Assembly: GCA_003978865.1 (NCBI GenBank)
Contig: QNXS01000035.1
Location: forward strand, 1 to 36,455
DNA: 36,455 bases
From: Archaeoglobus sp.
GTDB lineage: Archaea > Halobacteriota > Archaeoglobi > Archaeoglobales > Archaeoglobaceae
Direction of reading: 5' to 3'
The notes beneath the pieces are model-generated. The model made no database searches. It had not been told where the DNA came from and saw only the letters and a list, made by a program, of their open reading frames with translations. Below are positions 1-8,608 of the stretch, one piece after another (the stretch's first letter is position 1; every line of letters begins with the position of its first letter). The translations under genes and the position numbers were made by a program.

Positions 1-153
1 AAGCATTTGGTACCCAAAACTGATGAGAAAATCCCCCAAGACTCTAATTGTGTTTGTCCGCTTGTCTACATTACAAATGAAGGATTAATAACTAAAGAAG
101 CACGGTGGATTGAAAACTCACCAATGCACCAAATTATGTTAAGATTTGCTTGA
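1..153 (+). CDS. 3' end of an unidentified gene (partial)
   Basis: Frame 1 is open from the window edge to a TGA at 151-153 and encodes the last 50 residues of a protein. The other two plus frames close sooner: frame 3 at about base 30 and frame 2 at about base 90. The tail contains a CVC motif and ends in IMLRFA. I do not recognise a family. It is convergent with the DHH nuclease, whose stop lies 12 bases further on, which is a normal spacing for two gene ends. The call rests only on reading frame and spacing, so it may be spurious. Confidence 0.4.
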   Translation, partial: KHLVPKTDEKIPQDSNCVCPLVYITNEGLITKEARWIENSPMHQIMLRFA

Positions 154-164
154 TATGAAACCAT

Positions 165-1574
165 TTAACTTCTAATCTGTAACCCAACAATTCTATCCAC
201 TTCCTTCAAAAACTTTTCCTCTGATCCTTTGGGTATTGTTGCACCAGCAGCAATACAGTGTCCCCCTCCCTTTCCACCGACTTTCTCAGCGGCAATTCTC
301 ATCACTTCTGAAAGATCAACTCCAAGTTCAACCAGCCTCTGAGTTGCTCTTCCAGACACCTTGACGCCGTCATCGGTATTAGCAAAGGCAATTATAGGTT
401 TTTCAAGATTGGCTTTAGAGAAGTACATCCCGGCAACGATTCCAACTATTGTATCCATTATCGCATTTCCTGCATGAAAGTACTGAATGTTTTCAAGTTC
501 TGTAATTCCAATTTCATCAACTAACTTTATTCCCTCTGATAAGTTTCTTCTATGATTTTGAAGTAGAACTCTTGCTCTTTTTAGAGCTTTCTCAAACCTC
601 GAACTGGATATGCTCTTACACACTCCAAGACATACATCCAAACCGACATCCTCATACCCATACCTAGCAGTAGCATTAAGCAGAGTTGAGAACTCCATTG
701 CATCTTTAAGTTCTGTACCCTCCGGCTGCTCTTTTAATATGTAAACCTCTCCAACAAGCCTTTCTATTGAACTCAGCGGATAACAGTATTTCATAAGCAG
801 TTTTACAAGAGCTGAAGTTATCCTAATTTTTTCATTTCTTTTTAAATCAATCCATCTTCTCCACAGCTCGCCCTCTTTTGGTGGAACGCTGAGAGAAGTC
901 ATAAACTTGATAGAACCTTCCTCGCTACCACTCAAACCCGGAAGAAAAGGATCAAACGTAAACTCAAGCATCTTATAGACGGGTCTTGTTTGTTTCCCAA
1001 AAAGCCTGATATCCCTTGTTATTTCCAGAACCCCCTCCTTAACACCGTCTTTAAGAATTAACCTGTTGTAGGACAGAAGTTTTCCACTCCGAAAATCCTG
1101 CAGATCTCCAACACAGCCAACTACTGCCAAAGATGACAAATTCCTATTAGCCCTATTCATATATCTTGCCACGAGGTACGTGGATGTAGCACCTCCAAAT
1201 TCGCAGCTACCATCTACACCAAAATCGTGGGGATTTAGCTGGTAGCCAACTCTCCTCAAAGGTACGTGGTGGTCAGTTATTATACATTCCACTCCATGTT
1301 TTTCTATCAAATCTATCTGCCCACTTCCCAGATCTGTGAACCATACAAATTTACCCGTATCAGCAACTTTTTCAATAGCTCCCTCATCAAGCTGTTTTAT
1401 AAAAACAACTTTGCATTCAATGCCAGCGTTTATCAGAGACTGACAGGCTATAGCTCCTGAGGTTATGCCATCGGCATCAACGTGGGTTACGATAAGAACA
1501 TCCTTTCTACTTTTGAGTGTTTTTGCCAGTTTGCAGGCTCTTTTGCACATCTGCTCGAACTTCAGTTTTTTCAT
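165..1574 (-). CDS. DHH-family phosphoesterase, GAN/RecJ-like nuclease
   Basis: About 470 residues with the DHH superfamily signature: a THVDADG motif near residue 30 and TDHHVP near residue 100, the usual metal-binding aspartates and histidines. A glycine-rich GGKGGGH segment near the C terminus matches the DHHA1 domain. Archaeal proteins of this type (GAN/RecJ) are Mg/Mn-dependent single-strand nucleases, some bound to the GINS part of the replicative helicase, others acting on RNA; which role applies here is not visible. A TTG at 1592 would lengthen the protein by six residues and overlap the upstream gene. ATG 1574 is preferred because GAGTGA sits just before it. It is co-directional with the GalT-like gene, with a gap of 11 bases, so cotranscription is likely. 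Confidence 0.85.
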   Translation of the reverse strand: MKKLKFEQMCKRACKLAKTLKSRKDVLIVTHVDADGITSGAIACQSLINAGIECKVVFIKQLDEGAIEKVADTGKFVWFTDLGSGQIDLIEKHGVECIITDHHVPLRRVGYQLNPHDFGVDGSCEFGGATSTYLVARYMNRANRNLSSLAVVGCVGDLQDFRSGKLLSYNRLILKDGVKEGVLEITRDIRLFGKQTRPVYKMLEFTFDPFLPGLSGSEEGSIKFMTSLSVPPKEGELWRRWIDLKRNEKIRITSALVKLLMKYCYPLSSIERLVGEVYILKEQPEGTELKDAMEFSTLLNATARYGYEDVGLDVCLGVCKSISSSRFEKALKRARVLLQNHRRNLSEGIKLVDEIGITELENIQYFHAGNAIMDTIVGIVAGMYFSKANLEKPIIAFANTDDGVKVSGRATQRLVELGVDLSEVMRIAAEKVGGKGGGHCIAAGATIPKGSEEKFLKEVDRIVGLQIRS

Positions 1575-1585
1575 TATTTTTTCAC

Positions 1586-2629
1586 TCAACAAGACGGTAA
1601 ATTAAGTTGCTGATTTCTCAACTTCTCAGCTAAAACAAACGGATCACTAGATACAACAGATGCTCCAGCGTACAATTCCATTCCGCCAATATCTGCTGTT
1701 TTAGTTTCAATATTTCCTCTGTCAACAAGTCTAAGCAGAATTAAGTCTTCCTCGCCAAGAGGTGGCAGATAAGCCGCAACGTTAAAGCTCATAACGCCTA
1801 AGGAATAGTAGCATTTAAGAGCGAGAGAGAGTGGCTTAGCAAATGATTTTAGTTTCTTTGAGACCATCAGTACTTCTTTTTCCTTTACAGGTGTAAGATA
1901 AACAAAAACTGACGTGTCTTCAAATTTAAACCCAAGTCTGAGTTTGTTGTGGATATAAAACAAATCTTCTAAGTACTCACTTCCATAATTCTCAAAGTAT
2001 CTATTTCTGATTTTTTTGAGTTGCAGAGGTTTCGGATATGGCTCCTCAGCTATCAGTGCTTGAGCATGACCGTGTATTATACTTGCTCCGGCTCTCCAGA
2101 GGCAATTCCACATAAAAAATGGATATACTGCCTTTGGATTGTGAACGTTTGCCTTCTCAAACCACGTTTCAACAACATTGAAGATATCATCTATGACATC
2201 AACATCACTAACAAGAGGGTTGTGCTCTTTGAAGATAACTACCGCATGCATGCAATCGTACTTTGCAATGTTGCTTGCAGTCAGACAGTGTCTGCCCACA
2301 ACCCTACCAAATACATCAGCCGGCGTTCTTTTTATTGCATCGCAAAAAGCACAGTCTTTAACTTCGAGATTTACTTCACTTTTCGCATCAAGAGGTCTCT
2401 TGGCTCTGAGTTCATTGAAAAGTGTGCTTTCATGACTGAGTTTGTTTGTAATTCTAACTATTCTCTGCCTTTCACATTCTCCAAATCTACTTTTAGCCCA
2501 CTCCCTTATTTCCCGGGGTAAGCTTAGCTCACCATCACATGTTCTGATAGAAAATATTCTGTAAAATATTCTTCTAAATTCCTCAGACTCAGAGTTAACG
2601 ATCTCCTCAATCTCAGATATTCTATGCAT
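1586..2629 (-). CDS. GalT/HIT superfamily nucleotidyltransferase-like protein
   Basis: 347 residues. The core motif HGHAQ (in SIIHGHAQAL) is the HIT-superfamily nucleotide-binding motif. The length and the preceding aromatic-rich stretch match galactose-1-phosphate uridylyltransferase-like proteins, which move a nucleotidyl group between sugar phosphates. Two CxxC-like pairs typical of zinc-binding GalT are not clear; a single CAFC near residue 94 is present, so the metal site may be reduced. A TATA-like TCTTTTAAG (minus strand, about 2668-2676) lies about 40 bases before the ATG. The downstream DHH nuclease follows closely. The true substrate cannot be told: GalT, ADP-glucose or Ap4A phosphorylase-like activities are all possible. 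Confidence 0.7.
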   Translation of the reverse strand: MHRISEIEEIVNSESEEFRRIFYRIFSIRTCDGELSLPREIREWAKSRFGECERQRIVRITNKLSHESTLFNELRAKRPLDAKSEVNLEVKDCAFCDAIKRTPADVFGRVVGRHCLTASNIAKYDCMHAVVIFKEHNPLVSDVDVIDDIFNVVETWFEKANVHNPKAVYPFFMWNCLWRAGASIIHGHAQALIAEEPYPKPLQLKKIRNRYFENYGSEYLEDLFYIHNKLRLGFKFEDTSVFVYLTPVKEKEVLMVSKKLKSFAKPLSLALKCYYSLGVMSFNVAAYLPPLGEEDLILLRLVDRGNIETKTADIGGMELYAGASVVSSDPFVLAEKLRNQQLNLPSC

Positions 2630-2698
2630 GAATTAATTTTACTGCTGGAAGGTTAAGTCTTTCGGCTCTTAAAAGAACGTGTATTTTACATGTTTCTC

Positions 2699-4048
2699 TT
2701 AGATAATCCTGAAAATTTTTAAGACTGCCACCTTCAAAACTTCGGCAATCTTTATTCCTGTTATTCTGTAAACGTACCATATACCAATGAACGTTCCTGC
2801 CATACTCCCCAAGTTTGTGAGAGCTGCTACAAGCAGAACTTTAAAGATTTTGTTCCTAAAAAGTTCTCTCAACGAACCGACATTGGTTAGTTCTTCCACA
2901 TCTTTTGATGTTGGCTTCCTAACCCATGCTTCAACCAAGCCTGAAAACCATCCCGCTGCTATTGTTGGGTTTATCGATGTGAGCCAAGCAATAAGGAAAG
3001 CTGTGAGGATTGAAAAAGGATGTCCGCCGGCCAGTGCAGCACCCACCGCTGACAGAACGCCATTAATTAAAAACCAGTATATGAACGCTTTAAGCAAAAG
3101 CCTACTGCTCAGTGTTGTTGCAACTGATGCAAACATCGTAACTATCAGAACGAAAACCAAATAACCTAAAATTTTACCGTAGTTTCTTCCTTTTTTCACC
3201 TCAACGAGCAAGTTTACGGGTGGTATTCTCGATGGATTTTTCAAGTAACTTTCAATCCCTTTTTTGTGCCCAGCTCCAACAACCGCAACTATACTTGAAT
3301 AGTGCTTGGATGCTTCCACCAGATTTGCAGCCATGTATGCATCTCTTTCATCTATCAGTATTTTCGCTGCAGAAGGTGCTATATCCCTGAATTCTCTAAC
3401 CAAAAGCTCAAGCACATCCTCCTTGAGCATCTCATCAATATCTATTTCTTCCTCCTCAAACAAACTCTTCAGAAGGTTGTAGACAATCTTGAGCTTCTCT
3501 TTTATGGAAAGATTGCTCCAGAATCTCTTAAAAGTAATTGATATATCCCTATCAATGAGAAGAATGTCTGCCCCTATATCTTCAGCCTTCCTTATGGCTG
3601 CGAGCATTTCATCTCCGGGTTTAACCCCGTATTCTTCTCCTATTTTCCTCTGAAAGTAGCTCAGTAAAATCTGGAAAAGCAGGAGATGCGCCTCACCCCT
3701 CTTTATAACCTCAACTATTGGAACTTCCTGTTTTTTCCCCTGAAGAGCCATTAATCTCTTGTAATCAAGTTCTACAGCAACAGCCTCTGGTCTATACTCT
3801 TCTATCACGCTCAGTACTTCCTCAACACTCTTTGGTGAAACATGTGCAGTACCAACAACTACGATTTTTTTATTAATGCCAGCTTCATTTTCGATCTCTA
3901 CTTCATTTTTAGTTTCACACTCTGCTTTGTTGTTTTTGCCATTTTCACAGCTTTTACCTCTATTTTTGTCAGTATTGAAAAACAAAGTTGTAATTATTCC
4001 CAATTTACCTACACCATTTGAAAGTTTTGAAGTGAATCTCACATTCAT
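2699..4048 (-). CDS. TraB/PrgY family membrane protein
   Basis: 449 residues. A TraB domain starts near residue 62 with VVVGTAHVSPKS, followed by PEAVAVELD, DRDI and VVGAGHKKGI, the conserved GxxH/E/R pattern of the TraB/Tiki-like superfamily. The C-terminal third carries four or five hydrophobic segments and is membrane-embedded. Archaeal members have no settled function; bacterial PrgY and TraB limit peptide pheromone activity, and a metalloprotease-like role has been proposed for the superfamily. The first 60 residues are polar and low in complexity (rich in K, N, E), unlike the rest, so a later start is possible. The gene stands alone between the GalT-like gene and a divergent YlbF gene. 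Confidence 0.8.
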   Translation of the reverse strand: MNVRFTSKLSNGVGKLGIITTLFFNTDKNRGKSCENGKNNKAECETKNEVEIENEAGINKKIVVVGTAHVSPKSVEEVLSVIEEYRPEAVAVELDYKRLMALQGKKQEVPIVEVIKRGEAHLLLFQILLSYFQRKIGEEYGVKPGDEMLAAIRKAEDIGADILLIDRDISITFKRFWSNLSIKEKLKIVYNLLKSLFEEEEIDIDEMLKEDVLELLVREFRDIAPSAAKILIDERDAYMAANLVEASKHYSSIVAVVGAGHKKGIESYLKNPSRIPPVNLLVEVKKGRNYGKILGYLVFVLIVTMFASVATTLSSRLLLKAFIYWFLINGVLSAVGAALAGGHPFSILTAFLIAWLTSINPTIAAGWFSGLVEAWVRKPTSKDVEELTNVGSLRELFRNKIFKVLLVAALTNLGSMAGTFIGIWYVYRITGIKIAEVLKVAVLKIFRII

Positions 4049-4192
4049 GAGAGAACTTTGGTATTAAAAAAGATTGGGGAAAATTAACACAACCAAGTAA
4101 ATAGAAAGTTGAAAAGTTTGGAAGTAATGTAGATAGCCGGAAACTTAAAATAGTATGAAAAAATAGCTCGGGTAAATTGGGATGTGGAAGAC

Positions 4193-4549
4193 ATGGTATC
4201 GGACGAAATTAAAGATAGAGCCATAGCTCTTGCGGGAGCTATTTTGGAATCGGAGGAGTATAAAGACTTTATTAATAAAGAGAGCGTATTAAAAGAGGAC
4301 GAGGAAGCCCAAAGGCTTCTTGCTGTTTTTCAGGAGAAGCAGAGAGAGTTTATGGCAATGCAGCTTAATGGAGAAATGAATGAACAGCTTGTTAACGAAC
4401 TCAGCGAAATTCAGAATAAGCTTAACAGTATGAGCAGTGTGATAAGTTTTGTAGATTCGTATCAGAGATTCGTTAACTTGCTTGGAGAAATAGGGGAGAT
4501 TATAAGCCAGGAAATACAGTTTGATTTTGGAGAGGCGTACAGAGGTTAG
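4193..4549 (+). CDS. YlbF/YmcA-like (DUF964) helical protein
   Basis: About 118 residues, almost wholly helical, with the family pattern of an N-terminal ALAGAILESEEY helix, a DEEAQRLLAVFQEKQ helix and a C-terminal amphipathic segment. In Bacillus, YlbF and YmcA form a complex that modulates RNase Y and development; archaeal homologues are uncharacterised. GTG at 4184 would add three residues. A TATA-like CTTAAAATA at 4144-4152 predicts transcription starting near 4175, compatible with either start. It is monocistronic and convergent with the primase gene, separated by T-rich tracts. Confidence 0.7.
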   Translation: MVSDEIKDRAIALAGAILESEEYKDFINKESVLKEDEEAQRLLAVFQEKQREFMAMQLNGEMNEQLVNELSEIQNKLNSMSSVISFVDSYQRFVNLLGEIGEIISQEIQFDFGEAYRG

Positions 4550-4591
4550 GATTGCTTTTAGGAGTGCCTTTATTTCAATTAGAATTATGGA

Positions 4592-4613
4592 TTTTTTGTA
4601 AATTTTTATTTTG
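4592..4613. terminator. T-rich tracts between convergent genes
   Basis: TTTTTT (4592-4597), TTTTT (4603-4607) and TTTT (4609-4612) follow the YlbF-like gene, in a 71-base gap before the end of priL. Archaeal RNA polymerase terminates at oligo-T runs without a hairpin. The run serves the plus strand; the matching A-run would not do so for priL. Inferred from composition only. Confidence 0.4.
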
Positions 4614-4620
4614 CTCTAAC

Positions 4621-5790
4621 TTAATCACCACGATTCTGATGTTCATCTTTCTTTACTCCCTTCACTTTTTTGATGTAGTAAGTTATGGGACTTGAAACTC
4701 CACAGTCACCGTAGCAGTTGTGATATGTTCTCATAGTTTCGCAAGAGGGACAAACGTATTCAGAGCCTTTTCCCCTATATCCAGCAATGTGTTCCACCTG
4801 ATACCTCGTTTTTTCCTCATCAAAGTCTGGAGCAGAGCTAAAAAGTTCTACGATTGAGTTAACGTTCATACCTATGTTCAGTAAAAATGCTGTAACAGCA
4901 AACCTTGCAGTGTGCGGAATGTTAATTCCCTTTTGCAAATCTGATAAAATTTTTTTCATGCATGGTGGTATGCAGTCAAGCCTGATAGGTAGAGAAACTT
5001 CAACTCTCTCAGCACTACTCTCTATGCTCTCCACTTTTTTAAGTAGATCGCTCGGTAGAGAAATTTTTGCAGGCTGCTCAAGCTTTTCCCGCAATATTTC
5101 TTCCATCAATCTTATTAACTCTCTCTCGGTTATCTCCACCCACCCCCCCTTAATCTTTCTGTTAACGAGTCTCCACTTCTCATCTCTTATTTTAACAATC
5201 CCCTTAAGGTACGAGCTAACGTGAATGCAGCTATCTCTCCCAAATCTTGCGAGAATACCGAGATCCGCTGCTAAAAAACTCAGTACATCGTATCTACCCT
5301 CTTTCAGCTCGAATTCAAAGTTCTGTCTATACGCTCTTGCTTCCTGAACTGCAAACTTTCTTCTAATCCACGGGCTCAGATGCCACAGAATTGCCCTGCA
5401 ACACAGGTAGTAAACTGCTGAGCTTTTTGCTTTTGCCTTGAGTTCTATGTATTCAGAGGATTTCTGATAACAATTCTCAAAACACTTGCAACACATCTCG
5501 CACCTAAAGTTGAGATTCTTGAGATGTTCACAATCAACACAATCTTTTTCGCACGATGAGCATAAAATTGGCCAGCTCTGCTCTATTTTAAATGGTTTTT
5601 CTGAATTAACTTCCTTATCTACAACAGACCTTATACTACTAACCGCCGCTTCTATTGCTTTTCTTTCTATATCTCTCTCAGATTCGAATATTGAACTTGG
5701 AGAACCGTACTCTTTTTCAAGAAACTTTCCAGTAGCTTTAACAAATGGATACTTTGCTATGATTGGTAAAATGGGCAGATACGGCTGCAT
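4621..5790 (-). CDS. priL: DNA primase large subunit PriL
   Basis: 389 residues. The C-terminal Fe-S domain is clear: IPPCMKKIL near residues 274-282, a helical stretch ending QVEHIAGYRG, then CPSCETMRTYHNCYGDC near 347-363. This is the archaeal/eukaryotic primase large-subunit layout, in which PriL binds PriS and helps start RNA/DNA primers at the fork. Unusual here is a cysteine-rich segment at residues 77-107 with nine cysteines (77, 80, 84, 87, 97, 100, 101, 103, 107), spaced like one or two zinc or Fe-S sites, which the conserved primase core does not need. The gene begins 2 bases after the end of the OB-fold gene, so the two should be cotranscribed and possibly translationally coupled. 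PriS is not in the window. Confidence 0.93.
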   Translation of the reverse strand: MQPYLPILPIIAKYPFVKATGKFLEKEYGSPSSIFESERDIERKAIEAAVSSIRSVVDKEVNSEKPFKIEQSWPILCSSCEKDCVDCEHLKNLNFRCEMCCKCFENCYQKSSEYIELKAKAKSSAVYYLCCRAILWHLSPWIRRKFAVQEARAYRQNFEFELKEGRYDVLSFLAADLGILARFGRDSCIHVSSYLKGIVKIRDEKWRLVNRKIKGGWVEITERELIRLMEEILREKLEQPAKISLPSDLLKKVESIESSAERVEVSLPIRLDCIPPCMKKILSDLQKGINIPHTARFAVTAFLLNIGMNVNSIVELFSSAPDFDEEKTRYQVEHIAGYRGKGSEYVCPSCETMRTYHNCYGDCGVSSPITYYIKKVKGVKKDEHQNRGD

Positions 5791-5792
5791 TC

Positions 5793-6608
5793 TCAGACCA
5801 GTTTTAATATTGTAAATTCATCGCAGTGAAGTGTATTTCCATCAGCCCTACAGCTAAAAACCTGAATGGGATCTCCTATATCTGCATTTCTGTAAACATA
5901 GAGGTCATTCCATAACATGAGTTTTACTCTCCCGCTATTGTCAGAAACATGTATGCTTGCATATTCTCTCCCCCTCAACTTTCTAAGTTCTCCAATTCCA
6001 CTAATTCTACCCTTTATACATATTCTACCGCTAAAAGATGATATTTTACTGATAGGTTTAAAAAAATCAAATGAATTTAGTTTGTTCTCTTCCTCACTTA
6101 TGCTTTCAGCCACAAAAATATCTCTATCTGCCTCAACACCTATCATCGATACGAACTGCCCTTCTTCAACATTACTTCTGCTCAGGTTATAACAGCTCAG
6201 GCATTTGCCTTCATTAACAATGGATATAACCCTATCCTTTACAGCCACAACCAATCCGCTGATGACTTTTCTCTTTTGTTTAATTACGTTCAACTCGTCA
6301 ACCTTAAGCATTTCTCCAGCAAAAACTCCTGAAACAGATACAACACTACCACAGGACAGTCTTGGTACGTACCTTAGGAGTTCTCCTCTAAGCAAAGCTC
6401 TGCATGATTCGATTCCAATTCTGGAGTGAAGCTTCAAATCAACTATCGCTCTTTCGGGAGAGAGGTACAACCTGATTTTTTTCACTTCACCTCTCAGTTT
6501 AATTTTACCCATTGCATACAGAGCCAATAGTTTCAGTGTCTCCTCATCAACAAGTCCTTCAAACTTTTCAATAACGTCTTTAACATCTTTCCCGTACAGC
6601 TCAGACAT
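5793..6608 (-). CDS. OB-fold nucleic-acid-binding protein (RPA-like)
   Basis: 271 residues. The last 75 residues (GRISGIGELRKLRGREYA, then HVSDNSGRVKLMLWND) form a textbook OB fold of the tRNA_anti/RPA type. An earlier beta-rich region (about 80-170) may hold a second, weaker OB fold, and the N terminus is helical. Such proteins bind single-stranded DNA. Position directly upstream of priL, with a 2-base gap, suggests a replication or repair role, perhaps handing ssDNA to primase; this is inference. No zinc finger as in some archaeal RPAs is complete, with only one CLSC pair near residue 137. The start is ATG 6608, 58 bases from the divergent gene. Confidence 0.75.
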   Translation of the reverse strand: MSELYGKDVKDVIEKFEGLVDEETLKLLALYAMGKIKLRGEVKKIRLYLSPERAIVDLKLHSRIGIESCRALLRGELLRYVPRLSCGSVVSVSGVFAGEMLKVDELNVIKQKRKVISGLVVAVKDRVISIVNEGKCLSCYNLSRSNVEEGQFVSMIGVEADRDIFVAESISEEENKLNSFDFFKPISKISSFSGRICIKGRISGIGELRKLRGREYASIHVSDNSGRVKLMLWNDLYVYRNADIGDPIQVFSCRADGNTLHCDEFTILKLV

Positions 6609-6665
6609 TGACAGAATTTGAGCCTCACCCTAAAAATTTATTGTTCTAAGCATGCATTACAGAAC

Positions 6666-7322
6666 ATGCATTTATCAGACAGAATGAAGGATGAACTTAT
6701 GAAGTTAGATTTCGACATTCACTACATATCTGTGACCTCAAGGAAGTCTGACCTGCATCATGGAATGATAAGACTGATAATCTCAACGCTTGCAACTTCA
6801 GATGAGTTGGAAAACTTAGTAAAGAAAGACGTTCGAAAAAATCCGGATTGTAATGGCAAGTACACTGTAAAGTTGACGAATGCCGGAAAAAGTAGAATTG
6901 CATACATTGACAGTAAAACACACGCAACACTTGTAAGTATATGCAAAAACAAGAGAGGTAGGGAAAGAGTTTTTCCTTTCAGCAGAGAGGAGATGGATTC
7001 AATAATAAGCATGTATTCCCCTCCAGACAGAAGCTACTGTGTAAACTCTTTGAGAAGAGCAGTTATAGAAATACTTCAGGATTGTTCATTCTTTGGAGAG
7101 AACTTTGTATCGATGATACTGGAGGGAAGAACTGGTAGAAAAGTATGCGATTTCTTAGATGACTTTCACCCGTTTTTCTCAGGTATGTGGGATTTTGAGG
7201 ATGAGGAAGTAGCTGCAGATTTTGTCAAATTGTATTCCGAGATTACAGGGGAATCTCCAGACAAAATAGCTGAAATCTTGGGAGAAAGTGAAAAAAGAAT
7301 TAGGAGACTACTTAACTACTGA
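6666..7322 (+). CDS. Hypothetical protein, helical C-terminal domain
   Basis: I do not recognise this protein. It is about 218 residues from ATG 6666; an upstream TTG at 6618 is open, but the AAAATTTATT at 6632-6641 looks like the TATA element and would put the transcript start near 6660. The first half mixes strands and basic residues. The last 50 residues (DEEVAADFVKLYSEITG, then AEILGESEKRIRRLLNY) look like a small helical or HTH-like module. It is divergent from the OB-fold/priL operon and overlaps the end of the TctA-like gene by 7 bases. A DNA-related role is possible from context only. Confidence 0.65.
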   Translation: MHLSDRMKDELMKLDFDIHYISVTSRKSDLHHGMIRLIISTLATSDELENLVKKDVRKNPDCNGKYTVKLTNAGKSRIAYIDSKTHATLVSICKNKRGRERVFPFSREEMDSIISMYSPPDRSYCVNSLRRAVIEILQDCSFFGENFVSMILEGRTGRKVCDFLDDFHPFFSGMWDFEDEEVAADFVKLYSEITGESPDKIAEILGESEKRIRRLLNY

Positions 7323-8509
7323 ATTAACCCCATTAAACCCAATCTTACAAACATTAGGGGCAAAAGCAAACAACCCATACAGTTTAGCCTTTTCACATCA
7401 AGTTTCTCAGGCAACAACCCGACCAAGCAGCTAACAGTAAACAGTAACAGACCCGTTACTCCTGTAAGCAAGATTACAGCCGAAATTACAAAAATAAGGC
7501 TGATCAAACACAAAGCTCTTAAATTAATCAATCTAAGAATTCTTTCAGCAAGTATTCCTGCTAAAATTGTTATAATTGCAGAGAGCACAACTGAAAAAAG
7601 GCATAGAATTAAAATGTCGGCGGGATTTAAAATTTTGTAAACTTGCTTTAAAGCTAAGGTGGCACCACTTCTCGCTCTTCCAGCACTGATCATTACAGCA
7701 AAACAAAGCAGGGCGTTTGCCGTGTTTGCAGCACCTGTAGCTGAGACGTAGTTTTCAGCATCACTTTCTTTTAATGGAGAAACAGCAAGCAAAGAAGCCA
7801 CACCAGAGCTTATACCCGGAAATAAAGATACAATCATACCTGAAACTGTTCCCATCAATGCAGAAAGCGGTTTTAGCTTAACAAGTATACTCTGCTCCGG
7901 CAAGTTTCTGATACCTTTAACACCTCTGTAAAGTATCGGAAAGGCAAACAACCCAGAAAACAATGGTAAAAATAAATCCTTATTGGAGCTAAGTTTAAAG
8001 ACAGCAATGCCAATAATACCTGAAAGGGTGAATACCATCAGTGCCTTCATAGAGCTAAAAAATGGTGAATACCTGCCTGCAAAAGAGTTACCTCTTTCTA
8101 TAATAACGAAAAGGGAAGTTAAAATTAGAATGGGCAGTATAAACTCCTCGAGATAGCTCACCTTAATGAATCTTAGAATTGCATAGAATAGCGGTATTGA
8201 TGCTATAGCGGCGATTACACCGGAGAACGTAGATATTGTGATAGCCTCAATCCCCCTACCGTCGAGACTCATTTCGTGTGCAGGATAAACCGAAACTGCA
8301 AAACTTTCATCAGGGATGCCAAGAAACGTTGCTGGGATTACATCCGAAAATGTATGAGCGATTGAAGCAGAAATCACTACAATTATCAAATTTTTATCGA
8401 CAGGTCTGCTTGCACTCAAGAGAGCTATAGCTGTGTTAACGTGAATTCCCGGGATTATCCCAGTTAAAGTTCCGAGAAAGACGCCGAGTACTGCTACTAA
8501 AATATCCAC
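7316..8509 (-). CDS. TctA-like polytopic membrane protein (COG1784)
   Basis: 397 residues, strongly hydrophobic throughout, about ten or more membrane segments. Two glycine/proline motifs, GTLTGIIPGIHVN near residue 14 and GTVSGMIVSLFPGISSG near residue 218, repeat the GxxxGxxPG pattern of the two halves of TctA-type permeases. Bacterial TctA works with TctB and the binding protein TctC in tricarboxylate uptake. Neither partner is encoded here, so the substrate is unknown and the archaeal COG1784 branch may act alone. Start GTG 8509; a symmetric TATA element at 8531-8540 puts the transcript start almost on the GTG, so the mRNA is probably leaderless. Confidence 0.75.
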   Translation of the reverse strand: MDILVAVLGVFLGTLTGIIPGIHVNTAIALLSASRPVDKNLIIVVISASIAHTFSDVIPATFLGIPDESFAVSVYPAHEMSLDGRGIEAITISTFSGVIAAIASIPLFYAILRFIKVSYLEEFILPILILTSLFVIIERGNSFAGRYSPFFSSMKALMVFTLSGIIGIAVFKLSSNKDLFLPLFSGLFAFPILYRGVKGIRNLPEQSILVKLKPLSALMGTVSGMIVSLFPGISSGVASLLAVSPLKESDAENYVSATGAANTANALLCFAVMISAGRARSGATLALKQVYKILNPADILILCLFSVVLSAIITILAGILAERILRLINLRALCLISLIFVISAVILLTGVTGLLLFTVSCLVGLLPEKLDVKRLNCMGCLLLPLMFVRLGLMGLIQ

Positions 8510-8530
8510 GTTTGTATTAATTTTTTCTTG

Positions 8531-8540
8531 CTTATATATC
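8531..8540. promoter_or_regulatory. Near-symmetric TATA box in divergent spacer
   Basis: CTTATATATC reads as a TATA box on both strands. On the minus strand it lies about 26 bases before GTG 8509 of the TctA-like gene. On the plus strand it would start a transcript near 8560; a second element, CTTTATTAAT at 8577-8586, is better placed for a leaderless start at GTG 8609. Assigned by sequence and spacing only. Confidence 0.45.
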
Positions 8541-8608
8541 TTGCTGGATTTATTTTAGCATCACTTTATTGCATCACTTTATTAATCCAACACCTTAAAA
8601 CTTTAAGT

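Noticed and set aside
21-80. Possible second C/D box sRNA at TGATGAG near base 23.
   Set aside because: No D box or terminal stem follows at the right distance.
2021-2521. 166-codon open frame antisense to the GalT-like gene.
   Set aside because: Composition is biased and no motif is present, while the minus-strand frame holds a clear HGHAQ enzyme.
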